A stretch of 64,000 nucleotides of DNA from Candidatus Oscillochloris fontis. Its GTDB lineage: Bacteria; Chloroflexota; Chloroflexia; Chloroflexales; Chloroflexaceae. Positions 61,157 to 64,000 of the stretch are shown here, piece after piece. Within the stretch, counting starts at the first letter, position 1, and each line of letters begins with the position of its first letter. The notes beneath the pieces were generated by a model that worked only from the letters and a program-made list of their open reading frames with translations, was not told the DNA's origin and did no database searches. The stretch lies in contig NZ_RYFD01000002.1 in NCBI RefSeq assembly GCF_004138135.1, positions 1 through 64,000 of the forward strand, given 5' to 3'. The position numbers were made by a program, and so were the translations under genes.

Positions 61157-62068
61157 CTATTCATCTGGCGGGCGATAGATCAAGACCGGGAGGGTCGTGC
61201 TGCGCAACACCTTATCCGCCACACTACCCATAAACATACGTGCCATACCTTTGCGCCCGTGGGTAGTCATAGCAATCAGGGCCACCCCATCCTTTTCGGC
61301 ACGTTCGAGGAGCGCATTGGCGATGTGCCCAATGGGTGCGTAGGTCATCACCACATGGCCCTTTGCGCGCAGTGGCACCGCCACTTCCTCTACATAGAGT
61401 GTTGCCTGCTGCCATGCCTGCTCCTGCGCCTCCACATCAATCACTGGCTCCACCCCACTGAGGGTAAAGCCGTGGACAAGTGGTTCGACCACGCGCACCA
61501 GATCCAGATGGGCAGCATGCGATCCACGCATCTGCAAAACAACGTTGGTTGCCTGTTCGGCTAGTTCGGTACCATCGAGTGGAATGAGGATGTGGTCGAA
61601 CTGGGGGGACTGATCAAGTTGGAGCGGCGCATCGGTGGGATGAATCGCGAGCGTCGGGATCTGTGACTGACGGATCACCCGATCTGCCACACTGCCCAAC
61701 CAAGCACGGGCTAATCCGCCCCGTCCGTGGGTGCTGAGCACGATCATCCCCGTATCTACCTCATGCGCGTAGGTACAGATTGCATCCGCGACGACCCCGC
61801 GTAGAACGGTATGTTCCACTGGGCCGCCCCAGACCTGTGCGATTCGGGCGGCAACTTCCGCGAGGTAGTTCTGCTCGTGGGCACACAGCGCCAGATCAAC
61901 ATCGGGGTCAAAGAAGGGAGTTCCCGCCGGTGAGAGGGTATTGGCGACCATCTCATGCACATGGAGGAGCTTGATCTGTGCCGACCACTGGCGTGCTATA
62001 GCTAAAGCCGCTGGAAGGGCGTGCTCACCAAAGGGCGAACCATCAAGGGGAACGAGGATCGTCTTCAT
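61157..62068 (-). CDS. tandem universal stress protein (UspA x2)
   Basis: A 303-residue protein made of two Usp domains (about 1-145 and 152-300). Each carries the ATP-binding GxxGxxxxxxxxxGS pattern: HGRGGLARAWLGSVADRV and HGRKGMARMFMGSVADKV. Tandem Usp proteins are typical of stress, starvation and membrane-energy responses and often sit near ion transporters, as here. It converges with the trkA-like pair. GGAAAGG lies 6-7 bases before the ATG, with a promoter and palindrome upstream. Confidence 0.92.
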   Translation of the reverse strand: MKTILVPLDGSPFGEHALPAALAIARQWSAQIKLLHVHEMVANTLSPAGTPFFDPDVDLALCAHEQNYLAEVAARIAQVWGGPVEHTVLRGVVADAICTYAHEVDTGMIVLSTHGRGGLARAWLGSVADRVIRQSQIPTLAIHPTDAPLQLDQSPQFDHILIPLDGTELAEQATNVVLQMRGSHAAHLDLVRVVEPLVHGFTLSGVEPVIDVEAQEQAWQQATLYVEEVAVPLRAKGHVVMTYAPIGHIANALLERAEKDGVALIAMTTHGRKGMARMFMGSVADKVLRSTTLPVLIYRPPDE

Positions 62069-62093
62069 GATCGGGCCTTTCCGATAACTGCCT

Positions 62094-62105
62094 TACAGCG
62101 CTGTA
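62094..62105. promoter_or_regulatory. perfect palindrome TACAGCGCTGTA, candidate operator of the usp gene
   Basis: A 12-bp perfect palindrome between the predicted -10 box and the start codon of the stress-protein gene, so within its 5' leader or transcription-start region. The position suits a repressor site; no cognate regulator can be named. Confidence 0.35.
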
Positions 62106-62117
62106 GGACATGGCTCT

Positions 62118-62123
62118 ATTGTA
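62118..62123 (-). promoter_or_regulatory. -10 box of the universal stress protein gene
   Basis: TACAAT on the minus strand, about 50 bases before the ATG at 62068. Unlike the leaderless cases in this window, this gene has a leader with a ribosome site. Confidence 0.4.
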
Positions 62124-62160
62124 CTCCCTGCGGGTTCTGTATGTTAGAAAGACTTGACTA

Positions 62161-62252
62161 GTAATTGTTCACACAAACCTTATTGTTCACGCGAAGGCGC
62201 GAAGCCGCGAAGGTTTTGTTATAGACGTTGCGCCTTGGCGTCTTTGCGTCAA
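62161..62252 (+). repeat. truncated family-2 element
   Basis: The GTAATTGTTCACAC end is followed by a second GTTCACGCGAAGGCGCG and the core GCGAAGGTTTTGTTATAGACG...GCGTCTTTGCGTCAA. The right-hand terminal repeat is not found before the glycosyltransferase stop codon at 62270, so the copy is truncated. It fills most of the gap between the usp and glycosyltransferase genes. Confidence 0.7.
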
Positions 62253-62269
62253 TAGCGGAATGCTAGGAG

Positions 62270-62956
62270 CTACCCAAACGCTGGCCCCTGCGCATAGCTT
62301 TGCGCCAATTGCGTTGGAGGAACCCCCAGCACATACTGTAGCCAGAGCCACATGTCGTGGAGCAGTTGGGGGATCGCGCCATTGGCGGTGAAGCGGCGTG
62401 CCGAGGTGATCACCTCGGCGGGGATGACATGCACCGATGTCCGGGCGCGAGCCAACTCGAAGAGACGCACATCTTCAAAGAGCGGCCATGCGGGAAAGCC
62501 GCCCAATTCCTGGTAGAAGGAGCGCCGGATGACGATCCCCTGATCGCCATAGCTGGTGAGCAGCGAATCCCACCACATCAGGCGCGCAGCCAGGGCGAGG
62601 ATGGGATCATTACTATCAAAACTGAGGCGGAATTTGGCGATCTGGACATTTGGATCGCTGAAGCAGGATTCGAGGAGCGGGAAGGCATCAGTGGGTAGGC
62701 GGGTATCGGCATGCAGGAAGAGTAGCACCTCACCATGTGCCTGTGCTGCCCCGGCATTGCACTGTGGCCCGCGCCCACGTTCGCTCATCACCACCTGCGC
62801 TCCGGCTGTCTGGGCAAGATCGGCAGTTGCATCGCTACTGCCGCCATCAACCACAATAATCTCAGCCTCCGCGTTGAGCGCCCGCAGCGTAGTGATGTTT
62901 TGGCCAATTCCCGCCGCCTCGTTGAGGGCGGGGATGATGATACTCCATGTGGTCAT
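62270..62956 (-). CDS. family 2 glycosyltransferase, TIGR04283-type
   Basis: A 228-residue GT-A-fold enzyme. SIIIPALNEAAGIG at the start, IIVVDGGSSDATADLAQ, RGRGPQCNAGAAQAHGEVLLFLHADTRLP (with the DxD-like HADT) and FEDVRL match the rSAM/selenodomain-associated transferase 2 type. Members transfer sugars to unknown acceptors. AAAGGAG lies 5 bases before the ATG. The gene follows the hypothetical gene at 62958 by one base, so the three last genes form one minus-strand operon. Confidence 0.88.
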   Translation of the reverse strand: MTTWSIIIPALNEAAGIGQNITTLRALNAEAEIIVVDGGSSDATADLAQTAGAQVVMSERGRGPQCNAGAAQAHGEVLLFLHADTRLPTDAFPLLESCFSDPNVQIAKFRLSFDSNDPILALAARLMWWDSLLTSYGDQGIVIRRSFYQELGGFPAWPLFEDVRLFELARARTSVHVIPAEVITSARRFTANGAIPQLLHDMWLWLQYVLGVPPTQLAQSYAQGPAFG

Positions 62957-62957
62957 C

Positions 62958-63440
62958 TTACTCCTTTAACAAACTCGCCGCGACCCGCGCCAACTCGACA
63001 TGACCGAGCCGCCCGCCGACCAACCAGCAGGTTGTGGGGCTGGCGCGCAGGGCAATCAGGGGCAGGCGGTCGGGGCTAACGGCGCTCCAGGCGGCAGGGA
63101 GAAAGGCAGCAGCACACCCATCGAGGTTGAGCGCTTGCAGCTTGGGTGTCGGGCCATCAGCGGGATTCCAGGCGAGTGGCAGCGGTTCATTGGGCGGCAG
63201 ATCGAGCGCGATCCACGAGACCATCAACTGCCCCTGGGCATCGAGCGCACAGTAGCCCTCACCGATCCGGTGGGGCGTCAAGCCAGCGGGCAGGAAGCTC
63301 GGCATGGGGTGATCACTGGCGGGATCGAGTGGTTCAATCGGCGGCAGCGCGTCGGGGAAACCCGCCGCGATGGGGCCGGAGACCGCCAGTAGTGCCACGC
63401 GCAAACCGGGTAGATCAAGAAGTGCCAGAACTGTACTCAT
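62958..63440 (-). CDS. hypothetical protein, alpha/beta, possibly roadblock-like
   Basis: A 160-residue protein with no recognised family. Alternating hydrophobic strands (VLALLDLPGLRVALLAVSG, LMVSWIALDLP, LPLIALRASPTTCWLVGG) and a final helix (HVELARVAASLLKE) are visible. The C-terminal stretch loosely recalls the longin/roadblock proteins that bacterial gene clusters pair with VWA or GTPase genes, but this is weak. It starts with an ATGA overlap on the upstream partial gene, so the two are translationally coupled. Confidence 0.6.
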   Translation of the reverse strand: MSTVLALLDLPGLRVALLAVSGPIAAGFPDALPPIEPLDPASDHPMPSFLPAGLTPHRIGEGYCALDAQGQLMVSWIALDLPPNEPLPLAWNPADGPTPKLQALNLDGCAAAFLPAAWSAVSPDRLPLIALRASPTTCWLVGGRLGHVELARVAASLLKE

Positions 63441-64000
63441 GGAACCTCTTGTTCTCCCAAACGGCGTGTCGCGTAGGTCAGTTCACGCCGCCCCACCCCG
63501 CTGGTGGTGCCGGTGGCTTCAAGATTCGCCGCTTCGTGGAGCGCCACCTGGGCCAACTCAGCTTCGCCGAGGTCGTGCAGACGGGCAGCAGCGGCGCGCA
63601 GCAGGCTCATCGCGCTGGTCGCATCGCCCCGGTTAACGGCATCTATCGCTCGTCGTTGTAGGCGCATCGCCGTAGCACGCCCAGCCGCATAGAGCAGCGC
63701 GGGCGGGGTAGGGGCGGGCGTGGCGGTGTAGTGGGCCACCAGATCGGCGCTCACTTCGACATCAGCGCTACTCGCCCGCAGCGCACACAGCCGCCGCCGC
63801 GCCCCATTGGGCGCGGGGCGCGGCGGCGTGGGCGGGGCCAGCAGTTCAAGCAAGAGGCGTATCGGGGTGCCGCGCTCCAGATCACCCAGGTGGATCAAGA
63901 GCCGCCGTGGGTCATCCCCCAGCGCCTCCAGCGGGGCCAGCGTGGGGCTGATCCGCGTCACCCGGCGCACCTCCACCCCCTGCGGGAGTTGGAGTTCCAG
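63437..64000 (-). CDS. C-terminal part of a VWA-type protein (runs off the right edge)
   Basis: The frame is open through the window end, where the last bases encode LELQLPQGVEV in frame, so the true start lies outside. The visible 187 residues contain a beta-rich region (LLIHLGDLERGTPIRLLLELL) and a helical region (RLQRRAIDAVNRGDATSAMSLLRAAAARLHDLGEAELAQVAL), a pairing usual at the C-terminus of VWA-domain proteins in Chloroflexota and Actinobacteria. The VWA domain itself is not seen, so the family call is an inference. It overlaps the next gene by ATGA. Confidence 0.65.
   Translation of the reverse strand: MELQLPQGVEVRRVTRISPTLAPLEALGDDPRRLLIHLGDLERGTPIRLLLELLAPPTPPRPAPNGARRRLCALRASSADVEVSADLVAHYTATPAPTPPALLYAAGRATAMRLQRRAIDAVNRGDATSAMSLLRAAAARLHDLGEAELAQVALHEAANLEATGTTSGVGRRELTYATRRLGEQEVP

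Overview
The window looks like chromosomal DNA of a moderately GC-rich, probably filamentous or surface-associated bacterium, most likely a member of Chloroflexota (Chloroflexales-like). This is an inference from gene content: a SufU/JAMM/MoeB-rhodanese operon, CHAT and nSTAND-WD40 proteins, a TIGR04283-type glycosyltransferase, large two-component arrays, and a secreted protein ending in a YLPLV-type tail. Several genes also appear to be leaderless, with the start codon exactly 7 nt after a TACAAT-like -10 box. No rRNA, tRNA, CRISPR array or phage was recognised.

Layout. 1-3.2 kb: a minus-strand operon for sulfur transfer (sufU-like scaffold, JAMM peptidase, E1-like/rhodanese fusion) followed by a Gfo/Idh/MocA oxidoreductase. 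3.5-8.1 kb: a membrane class III nucleotide cyclase and peptide chain release factor 3. 8.3-12.4 kb: a tannase-like lipoprotein hydrolase and a NarL-type two-component pair. 12.7-18.8 kb: a MacAB-like export system, a tyrosine recombinase and an M24 peptidase. 19-31.6 kb (minus): a tight cascade of CHAT-SIR2 protein, nSTAND ATPase with 14 WD40 repeats, and a huge secreted FG-GAP/metalloprotease protein, with zwf directly downstream. 32-36.7 kb: a CDF metal exporter and a molybdate locus (modB, modA, a PadR regulator, and a PadR fused to a circularly permuted ModA domain). 36.9-43.8 kb: an inositol-phosphatase-like protein, OsmC, a parvulin isomerase, a double-VWA membrane protein, DinB and a small ORF. 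43.9-54.6 kb (minus): a coiled-coil/J-domain protein and five multidomain signalling proteins (three histidine kinases, an Hpt-REC-REC-GGDEF cyclase, a REC-CpaE-like ATPase). 54.9-62 kb: a Crp/Fnr regulator, a phosphoribosyltransferase, a P2-type ATPase, two KTN/TrkA proteins and a tandem universal stress protein. 62.2-64 kb: a glycosyltransferase, a hypothetical, and the C-terminus of a protein that runs off the window.

The spaces between genes are unusually rich in small non-coding repeats of at least three families. Family 1 (about 106-153 bp in class-A copies) has 17-bp terminal inverted repeats and several internal hairpins; one copy is flanked by a perfect 10-bp target duplication, and the central hairpin arms differ between copies yet stay complementary. 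Family 2 (154 bp when intact) has GTAACTGTTCACG-like ends and perfect 9-bp target duplications at two insertion sites; one insertion splits a trkA pair and duplicates its ribosome binding site. Family 3 is a GTAGGGGCGAAGCATCGCCC repeat that also occurs as a 51-bp tandem array.

The most novel candidates are (i) the CHAT-SIR2 / nSTAND-WD40 / FG-GAP-metalloprotease operon, which has the architecture of a protease-based surveillance, defence or cell-death system, and (ii) the PadR-cpModA fusion, a one-component regulator that probably senses intracellular molybdate through a permuted binding-protein fold.
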